This document shows, in pieces, positions 25,446 to 32,980 of a stretch of DNA of 33,217 bases (its first letter is position 1; each line of letters begins with the position of its first letter). The notes below the pieces were generated by a model. That model saw nothing but the letters and a program-made list of their open reading frames with translations, made no database searches and was not told the DNA's origin. The stretch covers positions 3,385 through 36,601 of the forward strand of contig JAKQYE010000032.1 in the NCBI GenBank assembly GCA_023356605.1. Reading direction: 5' to 3'. The position numbers were made by a program, and so were the translations under genes. This DNA is from Trichodesmium sp. MAG_R02 (GTDB taxonomy: Bacteria > Cyanobacteriota > Cyanobacteriia > Cyanobacteriales > Microcoleaceae).

Positions 25446-25824
25446 CTTAATGCTCCTTTATTGAGTGGTCATATCCTAGTGATTGCTATGGCTAAAAAAT
25501 ATGGTTATCAACTACACCTAATTGACAGGAGTTCAGAAGCTTTGCAAACCTTTACCTCTTATTCCTTGACTTTGTTACAACTATATTATTAGTGGTAATC
25601 CTTTTGGTGAAATAGTTAGTTTAACATAAGTCGCAGAGGATTTAGTTAAAAGATTGTTAAGAAATGGCGAACGGCGAGTTATAATCATATACGGTAGTTA
25701 GTATATCTTGAAACAGTTTTTACATAAACTGTCATTATAGATACATTATATCTTTGGTTATGAACGAATGCCAAAAGCGCAAACTATTGCTCTGAGGCTT
25801 TTATTTAAGGATTTGCAGATATCT

Positions 25825-26151
25825 ATCTAAAGTCTCAAAAATATCACCATGATTTTGATAAAACAGAATTCAAGTGATATGGGCAACAGGATTATTTCAG
25901 GTAAGAAGGCTAGAAAAATTCTTAATTAGCTACCTGATAGTTACAATCTGAAAGTGCATAACTGTAATACTGACTAGGAACGAAAGTAATATGTTGGTTT
26001 TATGACTTTTAGAATTCTTATCAAAATAAGATAAAGAGTGTAACTATATATACTGAAAAAAAAATTAACGTTCATAATTTTCAATTTTGCCTTATATTAT
26101 TAATAGCGTCGTAGCGCGGAAAATTACTCAAGCTAGGCCAAGAGGGTGACC
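25825..26151. other. Gene-free stretch upstream of the DUF4327 gene
   Basis: AT-rich spacer following the decayed GH3 end. I find no repeat or RNA. The promoter of the next gene is probably in the last 120 bases, where TTCAATTTTGCCTTATATTA may contain a -10-like TATATT. Confidence 0.4.
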
Positions 26152-26376
26152 ATGACTTACACCACAGTTCAATATTCTTTAGACATTATTAGGGACGAAG
26201 CACTAGAACTTGTACATAAGGGGGTTCTAAGTCGTCAGCAACCGATCTATACTCTTTGCCAATATATTCCTGTTAGGGAATGGGCCTGCGTAGAGGGTGA
26301 ATTAGAGGAATGTGACTTTCTACTTAGGGACCGAATTGGTGACCTAATAGGCAGCGAAAAATGGGATAACGACTAA
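26152..26376 (+). CDS. DUF4327-family protein
   Basis: A conserved cyanobacterial protein of 74 residues. The signature blocks SLDIIRDEALELVHKGVLSR, QQPIYTLCQYIPVREW and CDFLLRDRIGDLIG with a final WDND match DUF4327. The ATG at 26152 is chosen over the GTG two codons earlier, because AGAGGGTG sits directly upstream at ribosome-site distance. The function of the family is unknown; it is soluble, without a signal peptide or membrane segment. It is followed by a good terminator. Confidence 0.9.
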   Translation: MTYTTVQYSLDIIRDEALELVHKGVLSRQQPIYTLCQYIPVREWACVEGELEECDFLLRDRIGDLIGSEKWDND

Positions 26377-26382
26377 ATGAAA

Positions 26383-26421
26383 GCCTAACCTAGTTAAATT
26401 AGGTTTTTAACTTGGTTAGGC
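26383..26421 (+). terminator. Two alternative hairpins after the DUF4327 gene
   Basis: AACCTA-GTTAAAT-TAGGTT at 26387-26405 is directly followed by TTT, a rho-independent terminator. GCCTAACC (26383-26390) also pairs with GGTTAGGC (26414-26421) around it. The two stems share the left arm, so only one can form at a time. Confidence 0.7.
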
Positions 26422-26545
26422 GCTATGATTTATTCTACCTTTTAATAAATTTTTAATAAGTGAATAAGAACATTTAAGATGTATCTAGATTAGAATCCTG
26501 TTAAATGTTAGATATTTTTTATTTGTAGAAAAAACCTTAAAAAAC

Positions 26546-26926
26546 TTAGTTCTGAGAGTCTGACTTCTGAGATTGTTGTAAAGCAGCTCGCAGATCAGCC
26601 ACTTCTTGAGTTAGTTCTAACAAGTCTCTTTGTATATCTGATTGTACAAAATCCGAGACAGGAGTAGAAGGAACATTTATACTATCAGTGTTAACTTGAC
26701 TATTTTGTTGATTCAAAATCGTATCAACAAAGTTTCGAGCTTCCCGCTCAGTCATCTCACCTCTTTGAGCCCATTCCTCAGTTAGTTGATTAAAATCTGA
26801 ATTTAATTTATTCAAATTTTCATCCCGCTTACTAGAGTTTTGCAAAGTTTCCATGAAAAAGGAAGTCGCACCGAGGGTTAGGTGAAATCCTTTTTGTATT
26901 ATTTGGGTAAGATTATCAGGGTTCAT
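26546..26926 (-). CDS. Phasin-like cyanobacterial protein
   Basis: A 126-residue helical protein. The start is the ATG at 26926; a TTG further up at 26950 is in frame but unlikely. It reads GFHLTLGATSFFMETLQN, then WAQRGEMTEREARNFVDTIL, and ends in a coiled-coil-like QRDLLELTQEVADLRAALQQ. This resembles the short phasin/PHA-granule-associated-like proteins of cyanobacteria, which have an amphipathic first helix and a C-terminal leucine-rich helix. No PHA synthase is nearby, so a role on granules is only a possibility. No signal peptide. Confidence 0.6.
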   Translation of the reverse strand: MNPDNLTQIIQKGFHLTLGATSFFMETLQNSSKRDENLNKLNSDFNQLTEEWAQRGEMTEREARNFVDTILNQQNSQVNTDSINVPSTPVSDFVQSDIQRDLLELTQEVADLRAALQQSQKSDSQN

Positions 26927-26969
26927 AAGTGTAAGTTCACTCAATATCAAAGGGTAGTTTCTCTCTTAA

Positions 26970-27114
26970 TTATAGATGAGAAAAAGGCTGTAGTGTTAAA
27001 ACAACCTGGATAGAAGTAAGTGAGAAAGTTGTTTAAGTATACTTCTAACTAGAAGACGCATTTTCTAGCTCAATCTAGATTGTTTTAATCTAAATAACTA
27101 GCAATTTAAAAACT
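26970..27114. repeat. Duplicated intergenic segment, copy 1
   Basis: TATAGATGAGAAAAAGGCTG at the left and AATAACTAGCAATTTAAAA at the right match 29390-29510, with an internal deletion of about 25 bases in the second copy. It seems to be the region downstream of a duplicated acyltransferase gene rather than a mobile element. Confidence 0.7.
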
Positions 27115-27219
27115 ATGGCATTATGCAAAAACCTTAGAACAATTTTTGAAGGGAGTGTCTACAAATTCTCAGACTGTATTAAATTCATATAATCTTTGTT
27201 TCATCTAAGTTTTTAAACA

Positions 27220-27312
27220 CATAGTCGTTTAACTTTAGATTGAGACAATTGTTTGTTCCTATGAAATAATTTTAGGGAAAAGATTGTTTCATTCTTAAAT
27301 TAAATGACTATA
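27220..27312. repeat. IS630-type MITE, copy 3
   Basis: A 93-bp copy; the left end reads CATAGTCGTTTAACTTTAGA (first base changed from T) and the right end (reverse) TATAGTCATTTAATTTAAGA. Its interior is in the opposite orientation to copy 1: the TTGAGACAATT side is on the left. Confidence 0.8.
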
Positions 27313-27574
27313 TTACCAATTCTTAATTTTTTTTAAACCTAGGGAATCAGTAGATAAATACTAGTAGATTTCACATCCAGCATTTTAAAGTATTTCTCTA
27401 GTTTAAATTTTACTGTTTATCTCTTATATAAGGAGTGATTTTCTTGAAACATCCTGTATCTTTTTCCGTTTTTAAGCACAAAATCCGAAGTTATGGGACT
27501 GATTTTCGACAGGGGGAGGACATTTTTTTCTTGTGTCCTATTTTTATCTTACTGCTTTAATCGCTTTTTACTGT

Positions 27575-27609
27575 ATTACAGTACGCTCTTGCATATTGAC
27601 AAACAAATT
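27575..27609. repeat. Half copy of the TACAGCG palindromic MITE
   Basis: TATTACAGTACGCTCTTGCA and the following TATTGACAAACAAATT match the left arm of the copy at 14867. The palindromic core and the right arm are missing. Confidence 0.6.
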
Positions 27610-27967
27610 ATTTTTTGTCAACCCTTTTGCTTACTGAAATTTGTAAACTATACGGGAGGCGAGTTATAAATTATAGCTATAAGGTTATGGGATGACTAGT
27701 AGCGATCGCCTGGTTTCTTAATTACTTCAATTCCCATTATAAAATTGCCATGATAAAAATGTTTTAAGCATAATTGGGTAGTACCATGGCTAGTTTTTGA
27801 GAAGCTGTTTGAGAAGTCCTGTTAGGAATTAATCAATCCTAAAACCTAAACCCTTTCCCAGCCCTTCCGAGGTGTTTCGAGACCTCTGTCCTCCTAGTGG
27901 AGAAGTTTGGGGAGAGGTTTCTTATGAGTTTACAAACAGATTCTGAGGGATATCCAATTTGTGATGA

Positions 27968-29233
27968 TTATCCATTTGATTGTAAGTTTTCAACAATAAT
28001 CTCTTCTACACCCAAATTTATTAACTTCTTTTCAATTTGGGAAATGACATCGTTTAGGTTAATACATATCAATACATATTGATTCCCTGTAATTTTGTAA
28101 ATTAGTGAAGTCTGTACAGGAGATAATGTAACAGTTTTGTTGGGTTCATCATCAAATTCAAACCACTTTTGAAGAATTAATTCTCCACTAAAACTAGGTA
28201 AGTTTTGTAATTTTACCCATGAATTATGAAGTTGCAGAGTCCAAGTCAAAGTAGATATCAAACCGTATCTTTGTGGAAGTTGATTAACTGATTTTCTCAC
28301 ATCAGTGTGTTTTAACATGTAATTGTTTTCTGGTTTAGTTAAATCTGAGACTAGCAGTTCAGCATTTCCTAAATAATTTTCTGGTATGCCAACATTTCTG
28401 GATCTTAGATTACAAAAAAAAACAAATTGTTTAATGGGAACAACTGATAAAAATTCAAATAGAGCATCATTTGTGCTATAGGCACTTTCGTTTGATATAT
28501 TTTTACTTTTCCTCTTAATTAAATCCAATTTGTCTTTGGTTAAGATACATTCTATATAACTCCAGTTATTCTTATTTCGCAAAAAAATATTCAAGGCATA
28601 AAAAAGAGGTGCCGTTGAACTTAAAAGTTTATCTTTCCATGAGGATTTTTTCAAACCTGCAGCAATAAAATCGTCCATTTTATCAAAGTTTATTGTAAAT
28701 AATGGCTCAGATTTAGGGACATATTCTGGGTCTTCGTATGCTCGAGAAAGATATTCTAATAATTTAAAATATGTTCCACCATCTGCTATGAAATGATTAA
28801 CAAGTAGAGTTATGCCATAATAACTGTGATTATGATTCAAAATCACGTATACTAATGGAGTATCTTTGTTAATAGCATCTGCGGATTTTTGGGGAATATC
28901 GAATCCATTTTTTACATAGCTTTTTGTATCTAATAAATTATCAATATTTATTTCCTGTTCCCCTAGATCAATATCAATGAAACCAACACCAGATTTATAT
29001 GGTTTACATACAACTTTTAATGGAGAGAACAATTTCTTTACTAATCTTCCTCCCAAAATTGGTACACTATCCACTATTTGTTGAATTGCTATTTTCAACC
29101 TATGAGAATCTATTCGATGTTTATACCAACTTATCAAACGAATATAAGGCCAAATTCCCATAGTACTATCAAATTTTGAAAGTTGATACTCTTGATACAC
29201 ATTGATATTGGTAATTAATTCCATTGGTTTCAT
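27968..29233 (-). CDS. BAHD-like (HxxxD) acyltransferase
   Basis: The 421 residues are arranged like a BAHD acyltransferase, a two-domain CoA-dependent enzyme related to condensation domains. The N-terminal half has VDSVPILGGRLVKK (the usual PLxGRL strand) and the catalytic motif HFIADG at His147-Asp151, in VNHFIADGGTYF. The second half has STNDALFEFL near 253-262 and CNLRSRNVGIPENYLGN at 274-290, matching the family's DxRxR and YxGN blocks. The DFGWG motif near the C-terminus is not seen. Such enzymes move an acyl group from CoA to an alcohol or amine and are best known from plants and fungi; bacterial ones are rarer. Substrates are unknown. It stands alone on the minus strand; a relic of a second copy lies upstream. 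Confidence 0.65.
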   Translation of the reverse strand: MKPMELITNINVYQEYQLSKFDSTMGIWPYIRLISWYKHRIDSHRLKIAIQQIVDSVPILGGRLVKKLFSPLKVVCKPYKSGVGFIDIDLGEQEINIDNLLDTKSYVKNGFDIPQKSADAINKDTPLVYVILNHNHSYYGITLLVNHFIADGGTYFKLLEYLSRAYEDPEYVPKSEPLFTINFDKMDDFIAAGLKKSSWKDKLLSSTAPLFYALNIFLRNKNNWSYIECILTKDKLDLIKRKSKNISNESAYSTNDALFEFLSVVPIKQFVFFCNLRSRNVGIPENYLGNAELLVSDLTKPENNYMLKHTDVRKSVNQLPQRYGLISTLTWTLQLHNSWVKLQNLPSFSGELILQKWFEFDDEPNKTVTLSPVQTSLIYKITGNQYVLICINLNDVISQIEKKLINLGVEEIIVENLQSNG

Positions 29234-29555
29234 CTGTTATATTTATTGTTATAGAAAAACATTTTATCGGATCCTTCTACCTTAAATAAGGGGAAAAACT
29301 ATGATTTTAGGATAGTCTAGAAAAATTCTGCTTATATAGAAAGCTTACCCTATAAAAGCCAAGTAGGAGATGACAACTTATATCCTATTTATAGATGAGA
29401 AAAAGACTGTACTGATAAAATAACGCATAGAAATAAGTGAAAATTTATTAGCCAATATCTTGAGCTGAATATAGATTTTTTGAATCTGAATAACTAGCAA
29501 CTTAAAAGCTAATTTTTTCTTGAGGTAAACTCAATTTGTGATTATTATATACTTG
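29234..29555. other. Upstream region of the acyltransferase with a duplicated segment
   Basis: The first 150 bases are unremarkable AT-rich DNA that should contain the acyltransferase promoter. The second copy of the duplicated segment occupies 29390-29510. Confidence 0.5.
29390..29510. repeat. Duplicated intergenic segment, copy 2
   Basis: ATAGATGAGAAAAAGACTGT through GAATAACTAGCAACTTAAAA matches 26970-27114. It lies just downstream (minus strand) of the acyltransferase relic at 29556-29677, as copy 1 lies downstream of the intact gene. Confidence 0.7.
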
Positions 29556-29677
29556 ATTACAATGTTTTAATAATAACCTTTTCTACACCCAAATTTATTA
29601 ATTTATTTTCAACTTGTGAAACAACATTCTGGCAATTCGCATATATCAATATATATTCATTTTATGTGGCTCTATAT
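29556..29677 (-). pseudogene. C-terminal relic of a second BAHD-like acyltransferase
   Basis: On the minus strand the sequence reads YRAT, a stop, NEYILIYANCQNVVSQVENK, then LINLGVEKVIIKTL and a stop. The intact gene ends YKITGNQYVLICINLNDVIS, then QIEKKLINLGVEEIIVENL. The rest of the second gene is gone; upstream of the relic lies an IS-type hairpin and then the next gene. This shows that two tandem acyltransferase genes once existed here. Confidence 0.85.
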
Positions 29678-29699
29678 ATTATAGCAAAGAAAACAATCA

Positions 29700-29745
29700 A
29701 AAAGTCGCCCCAGAAGGGCGAGGCTTTAGACCCTATTTTTTAGCA
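29700..29745 (-). terminator. Hairpin like the TTAC-element left end, placed as a terminator
   Basis: On the minus strand it reads GGGTCTAAAGCCTCGCCCTT, then CTGGGGCGACTTTTTGATTG: a GC-rich hairpin (GTCGCCC pairing with GGGCGAG, read on the plus strand) followed by T5. It matches the left-end hairpin of the RNA elements at 16035 and 20440 (GCCTCGCCC...GGGCGACTTTTT). It starts about 14 bases after the stop codon of the gene at 29759-30115, so it may terminate that gene. The TTAC and the RNA part are absent. Confidence 0.65.
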
Positions 29746-29758
29746 AATTTGAAGATTT

Positions 29759-30115
29759 TCAGCCTACTTGCTCTAAATATTGATTAATATCATCATAAAC
29801 CCTAGTAAGTTCAGCTTCAGTAGTTATCCGAATTCGTTCATCTCTCAAAGTAATTAATAATTTAGCAGCAAAAGGACTAGGCCAAATATTAGGATTGCAA
29901 AAGACCTCTAAAAACACATCTCCCGTATACTGATACTCCATAGGTTTTTGTGGAGTTGGTTTACCAGAACTACCTGTAACAGTCTTAGCAGCAGCAGACT
30001 TTAATTCCTGGATTAATTCAGCTATTGCACTTTGTAAATTTCCTGCAGCCTCAGCAGTAAAATCAAAAGATATAGACCCCTCTACCAGATTCAAAGTTAG
30101 TTTAGAATTAGACAT
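29759..30115 (-). CDS. Conserved cyanobacterial protein of unknown function
   Basis: The 118 residues begin MSNSKLTLNLVEGSISFDFT, followed by a helix AGNLQSAIAELIQELKSAAA. A low-complexity linker (about 46-56, TGSSGKPTPQK) leads to a second block, YTGDVFLEVFCNPNIWPSPF and LLITLRDERIRITTEAELTR, that looks conserved. There is no signal peptide or membrane segment. I do not recognise a named family. The ATG at 30115 is the only sensible start; the upstream sequence (GATTTATT) gives no strong ribosome site. It is followed by the hairpin at 29700-29745. Confidence 0.75.
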   Translation of the reverse strand: MSNSKLTLNLVEGSISFDFTAEAAGNLQSAIAELIQELKSAAAKTVTGSSGKPTPQKPMEYQYTGDVFLEVFCNPNIWPSPFAAKLLITLRDERIRITTEAELTRVYDDINQYLEQVG

Positions 30116-30261
30116 AATAAATCAAATAATTGAAAAAGATTATTGGTTAATAGTTTAATATATAGAGACTCAAGTCTAATCAAGTTTGGACAGCACAAAA
30201 ATCCTAGGGCTAATAACCCAGTTGCTCCGAATAGTGTTCCTTGTGGTGCTATTAAAAAAAT

Positions 30262-30354
30262 TATAGTTATTTCAAATAAGAATGAAACATTTCTTTGGCT
30301 GAAATTATTTTATAGCAATAAAAAATTGTCTCAATCTAAAGTTCAAAGACTATA
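30262..30354. repeat. IS630-type MITE, copy 4
   Basis: A 93-bp copy with ends TATAGTTATTTCAAATAAGA and (reverse) TATAGTCTTTGAACTTTAGA. The 30143-30367 reading frame on the plus strand runs through it and is not a gene. Confidence 0.85.
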
Positions 30355-30412
30355 TTTCTACACCTAATACCTCGGAACCTAAAACCAAAAGAAGCATAGA
30401 GAGCAATATATA

Positions 30413-30476
30413 CAGGACTTACTGTAGTGCAAATATCCGAAATAACTATATACATAGTGTTACTGCGTAAGTCCTG
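30413..30476. repeat. CAGGACTTACG-ended inverted-repeat element, copy 2
   Basis: A 64-bp version beginning CAGGACTTACTGTAGTGCAA and ending GCGTAAGTCCTG. It is shorter than the copy at 21516-21606 through loss of internal sequence. Confidence 0.7.
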
Positions 30477-30576
30477 GTATTGAATCTCCTAGTAGTGCAT
30501 GAGTATATCAGATAAACTAAACCTCAAGTTACTACTTTAAGCAAAAAAAACTAGGCACTTGCCGTTTTTCACTAAT

Positions 30577-30866
30577 TTAGCTTCGTCCTGGAGTTGCCCA
30601 TTTTTCAGCATCACTAATGCCGACCAATTCTTGAGAGCTTAATTCTTCAATCTTTTTTTTTGAGAGGCTTCTTCTTCAATTTATTGACTATTTGTAGATT
30701 CTCTTGAGTGTCAAATGCCCCATGTCTACCATTAAACATTAAAATTCCAATTGCTTTTAACTTTATCATAACCCCACCAAATTGCTTTCGACCTGATTCA
30801 TTCAGTGAATTTTAGCCCAAACTACCATTTCTATTTTCAACCACAATTTTCACATTCTTCTTCGAT
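30577..30866 (-). pseudogene. Degenerate gene fragment of unknown family
   Basis: On the minus strand the reading is KKNVKIVVENRNGSLG, a stop, NSLNESGRKQFGGVMIKLKA, then IGILMFNGRHGAFDTQENLQ. After a frameshift near 30665 it continues EELSSQELVGISDAEKWATP and ends GRS-stop at 30577. The composition is that of a real protein C-terminus, but I do not recognise the family, and the N-terminal part is not found upstream. One stop and one frameshift disable it. Confidence 0.5.
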
Positions 30867-31458
30867 TAAAGGTTAGGTAAAACAATGACCAACAAGATGT
30901 CACGGTACAAAGGTTTATTTCAACCACCGCCTATCAGATTAGGTATTCTTTAATATCTGCACTTCATATAACTGGAATTCACTGCATTTATATATAATTA
31001 ATTTGGTATCTTTTTCCGTTGGTTATTGGCTTTTGAGGTACTTAGCATCTCGATAAATCTCAGGCTTGGTAATAGCATGAAGGAACTATTTATACGAATC
31101 ATGATTAAACTAGAAAACTGTAAGGTTTATGATTAGGTAACGAGAAATAAAATTAGTTTTATAAAACTCCATAAGTCAAAGATTTGATAAACAGTCTTCA
31201 GCAATATCATAATTATAGTTTTTTTATATCAGTTTATAGTTACGAAAAATTTAATTTATACCAAATCCTATGAGTTTTTATTAGGTGTATTTGGTGGTTA
31301 GGAATTAGAAATCAGGAGCTGGTAATTAGAACAATAATAACTTCGAGGGGAGAGATATCGAAGATGAAAATATGCTATTTAGATGAACCTTCAGAGCACA
31401 GCTAAGCACATTAGTCTTCAAAGATGAATTTCAATCATTAGAACAAGGATGCTTTATG
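30867..31458. other. Gene-free stretch
   Basis: It contains only the dispersed repeat at 31087-31141. A short plus-strand frame beginning MKICYLDEPSEHS at 31364, behind CGAGGGGAGAG, ends after 13 codons and is probably chance. Confidence 0.4.
31087..31141. repeat. Dispersed repeat, copy 2
   Basis: It matches 19856-19911 over 55 bases (TATTTATACGAATCATGATT, AAAACTGTAAGG, GATTAGGTAACGA). No terminal inverted repeats are evident. Confidence 0.5.
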
Positions 31459-31662
31459 CTATACGATTCTGAGCCATCCACGGCGAATCGCATGAAGTAA
31501 TCGATTAATTGCTGTGGTATCTTCTTCGCTCAAATTGTGGTATAGAAATAAATTTTTGAGTTGTTTTCTTTGCTCATGAGTTAGGATACCAGATCGATAT
31601 ACTTGAAACACTAACTCTGTGATTATAACTTCCGGAAGAAAAGTTTGATGTAGATAATCCAT
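31459..31662 (-). CDS. Short conserved cyanobacterial protein of unknown function
   Basis: The 67 residues, MDYLHQTFLPEVIITELVFQ through LSEEDTTAINRLLHAIRRGW and LRIV, have the look of a small soluble helical protein conserved in cyanobacteria. There is no signal peptide, membrane segment or recognisable domain. The only start is the ATG at 31662; the ribosome site is weak (AGGAATTAA about 10 bases upstream). It stands alone. The function is unknown. Confidence 0.7.
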   Translation of the reverse strand: MDYLHQTFLPEVIITELVFQVYRSGILTHEQRKQLKNLFLYHNLSEEDTTAINRLLHAIRRGWLRIV

Positions 31663-31858
31663 AATAGTTAATTCCTATAACTTTATATTTTTAATTATTG
31701 CTTATCGAACAATTAATAATTGTGATGAATAGCTTCAACTTAGATGATCTTCCTCTTCCAGACTAGTGATTTCCGTCACGTTAGTCCAAGTAAAATTATT
31801 TACTTAATATTTTTATCTGTTGTTTTTCCTCCTTTGGGACTGTATACCTCTTTAACTT

Positions 31859-32044
31859 ACATTCCGCACGTCAAAATGTAGTATGTCAGACATGCTATTG
31901 AAAGCCTTGCCTGATAATGACTCTGAAGTTTGTCAGTAAAAATATATATTACAGAAACTATTGATAGTTATTAGTAATAACAGAGGCTATAATCTACCTT
32001 CTTGGTTAAAAATACTCTTGTAGTATACTTGAAGTGCGGAATGT
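31859..32044. repeat. Inverted pair of GTGCGGAATGT-type IS ends
   Basis: ACATTCCGCACGTCAA at the left and TTGAAGTGCGGAATGT at the right (32029-32044) are inverted copies with one mismatch, 186 bp apart. Inside each, TGTAGTAT is also shared. No coding sequence lies between. It may be a MITE related to the second IS630 remnant, or two ends left by separate elements. Confidence 0.65.
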
Positions 32045-32103
32045 GGTCTTTAACTATACTATCTATCTTACCAATCATACTACCTATCAAAAACTTTTCC
32101 ACT

Positions 32104-32194
32104 TATAGTTATTTTAATTTAGGTTGAGATAAATATTTATTGCTACAATTAAGTTTCAAAAAAAAATGTTTCACTTTTATTTAAAATAACTATA
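32104..32194. repeat. IS630-type MITE, copy 5
   Basis: A 91-bp copy with ends TATAGTTATTTTAATTTAGG and (reverse) TATAGTTATTTTAAATAAAA. The interior is inverted relative to copy 1. Confidence 0.85.
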
Positions 32195-32252
32195 ACTATT
32201 GATTAGGGGTAGGGACATTCCATACTATTGATTAGGGTTGGGGACATTCCAT
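32195..32252. repeat. 29-bp tandem repeat, two units
   Basis: The unit starts ACTATTGATTAGGG and ends GGGACATTCCAT. The two copies differ at two bases (GTAGGG against TTGGGG). It directly adjoins the MITE ending at 32194. Confidence 0.9.
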
Positions 32253-32410
32253 GTAAGGTCTGTAGGTAGAGAGTAGTAGGAGATAAGTAAACATAAAATA
32301 ATTAACTAGAACTTACCCATTGACAAAAAGAAGGGCATATAAATTTAAGCCATGCTGGCATTGCTCAAATTATCTAAAACATATTCCCGAATAACTTTTG
32401 TAAATAGATT

Positions 32411-32503
32411 TATAGTTATTCCGAATAAGAGTGGGATACTTTTTCAGCTAAAACCCTTTCACAGCAAAAAGATTTTGTCTCAATCTAAATCAGAATGACT
32501 ATA
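32411..32503. repeat. IS630-type MITE, copy 6
   Basis: A 93-bp copy with ends TATAGTTATTCCGAATAAGA and (reverse) TATAGTCATTCTGATTTAGA, and the interior TTTTTCAGCTAAAACCC, as in copy 1 but diverged. Confidence 0.85.
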
Positions 32504-32627
32504 TGTGCAATTCATACTAATTAGAAATGACTTTTTCAGAGCGGATTTATTCTTTCTTAACGGACAAATGCTAGAAGTGAACAAAATATGTGTATTCTAA
32601 TTCCATAGCAATAGCAAAAACATAGTA

Positions 32628-32766
32628 TATAGCAGTCCGCGCATAGGTTACGACAAATCAAAAAGTAAATAAAACTGTTAAAACTCTTACTTACTCTCTG
32701 TTCCCTTTTTCCTGTTCCTTAAAAAGCAGTATGATTTTTGCCACGAACACTCATAGGTTTGCTATA
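32628..32766. repeat. TATAGCAGTCC-ended 139-bp MITE, copy 2
   Basis: Nearly identical to 11922-12060 and exactly the same length. It starts TATAGCAGTCCGCGCATAGG and ends ACTCATAGGTTTGCTATA. The high similarity points to recent movement. Confidence 0.85.
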
Positions 32767-32980
32767 GTGTTCCAGATTACATTGTGCAGTTCGTTAGTTT
32801 ACCGATCTCTCTAGTTGTCCGATACCTATTAGTAAACGACACCTATGTCTTAACAGGTCGCTTTACTATTACATCAATGGATAAGTCCTATAAACGTTAA
32901 TTTATTTAAAGCTAGCAAAAAAGTTATTCTCTTTAGACATCTCCAAAATAAAAAATAAGGTAAAATTATCAAAACCATTT

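Larger units (their letters stand above)
23766..25824 (+). pseudogene. GH3 (NagZ-like) beta-N-acetylhexosaminidase gene, multiply broken
   Basis: It starts at an ATG 29 bases after rbfA and reads VEKVAQMSVV, then QLQYWIKDLG, a frame break, ATDIEEGVGQRF and SVIQLAKALIWGPQQYLVLA. After another break comes GNTAIDSHFDL (24335-24360), where a TTAC-associated RNA element is inserted. Reading resumes LAEVELFPF at 24754, then GLVVTDALVMG and ALEAAANVLLIPLD. A MITE splits the later part at 25353-25445. It ends with GNPFGEIVSLT, RRVIIIYGS and RMPKAQTIALRLLFKDLQ. Family 3 enzymes of this type remove N-acetylglucosamine from cell-wall fragments. Many stops and frameshifts show that it is dead; the full protein would have had about 530 residues. 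Confidence 0.9.
26927..27967. other. Long repeat-filled intergenic stretch
   Basis: It contains a duplicated segment at 26970-27114 (second copy at 29390-29510), an IS630-type MITE at 27220-27312, a half copy of the palindromic MITE at 27575-27609 and a HIP1 site at 27702. A frame at 27897-28082 starts MSLQTDSEGYPICDDYPFDC but runs into the acyltransferase gene on the other strand and is not supported. Confidence 0.55.
31663..32980. other. 1.3-kb gene-free stretch made largely of mobile repeats
   Basis: It holds an inverted pair of IS ends (31859-32044), two IS630-type MITEs (32104-32194, 32411-32503), a 29-bp tandem repeat (32195-32252) and a 139-bp MITE (32628-32766). The spaces between them hold nothing I can identify. 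Confidence 0.65.

Noticed and set aside
27897-28082. Plus-strand frame starting MSLQTDSEGYPICDD, considered as a peptide precursor
   Set aside because: Most of it is antisense to the 3' end of the acyltransferase gene, and the part outside also appears, decayed, beside the acyltransferase relic at 29530, so it is duplicated non-coding flank.
30143-30367. Plus-strand frame of 74 codons
   Set aside because: It reads through the IS630-type MITE at 30262-30354, with no ribosome site.
6583-32766. Dispersed repeats considered as a CRISPR array
   Set aside because: The repeats are scattered, differ in length and have inverted termini; no regularly spaced direct repeats with unique spacers exist in the window.
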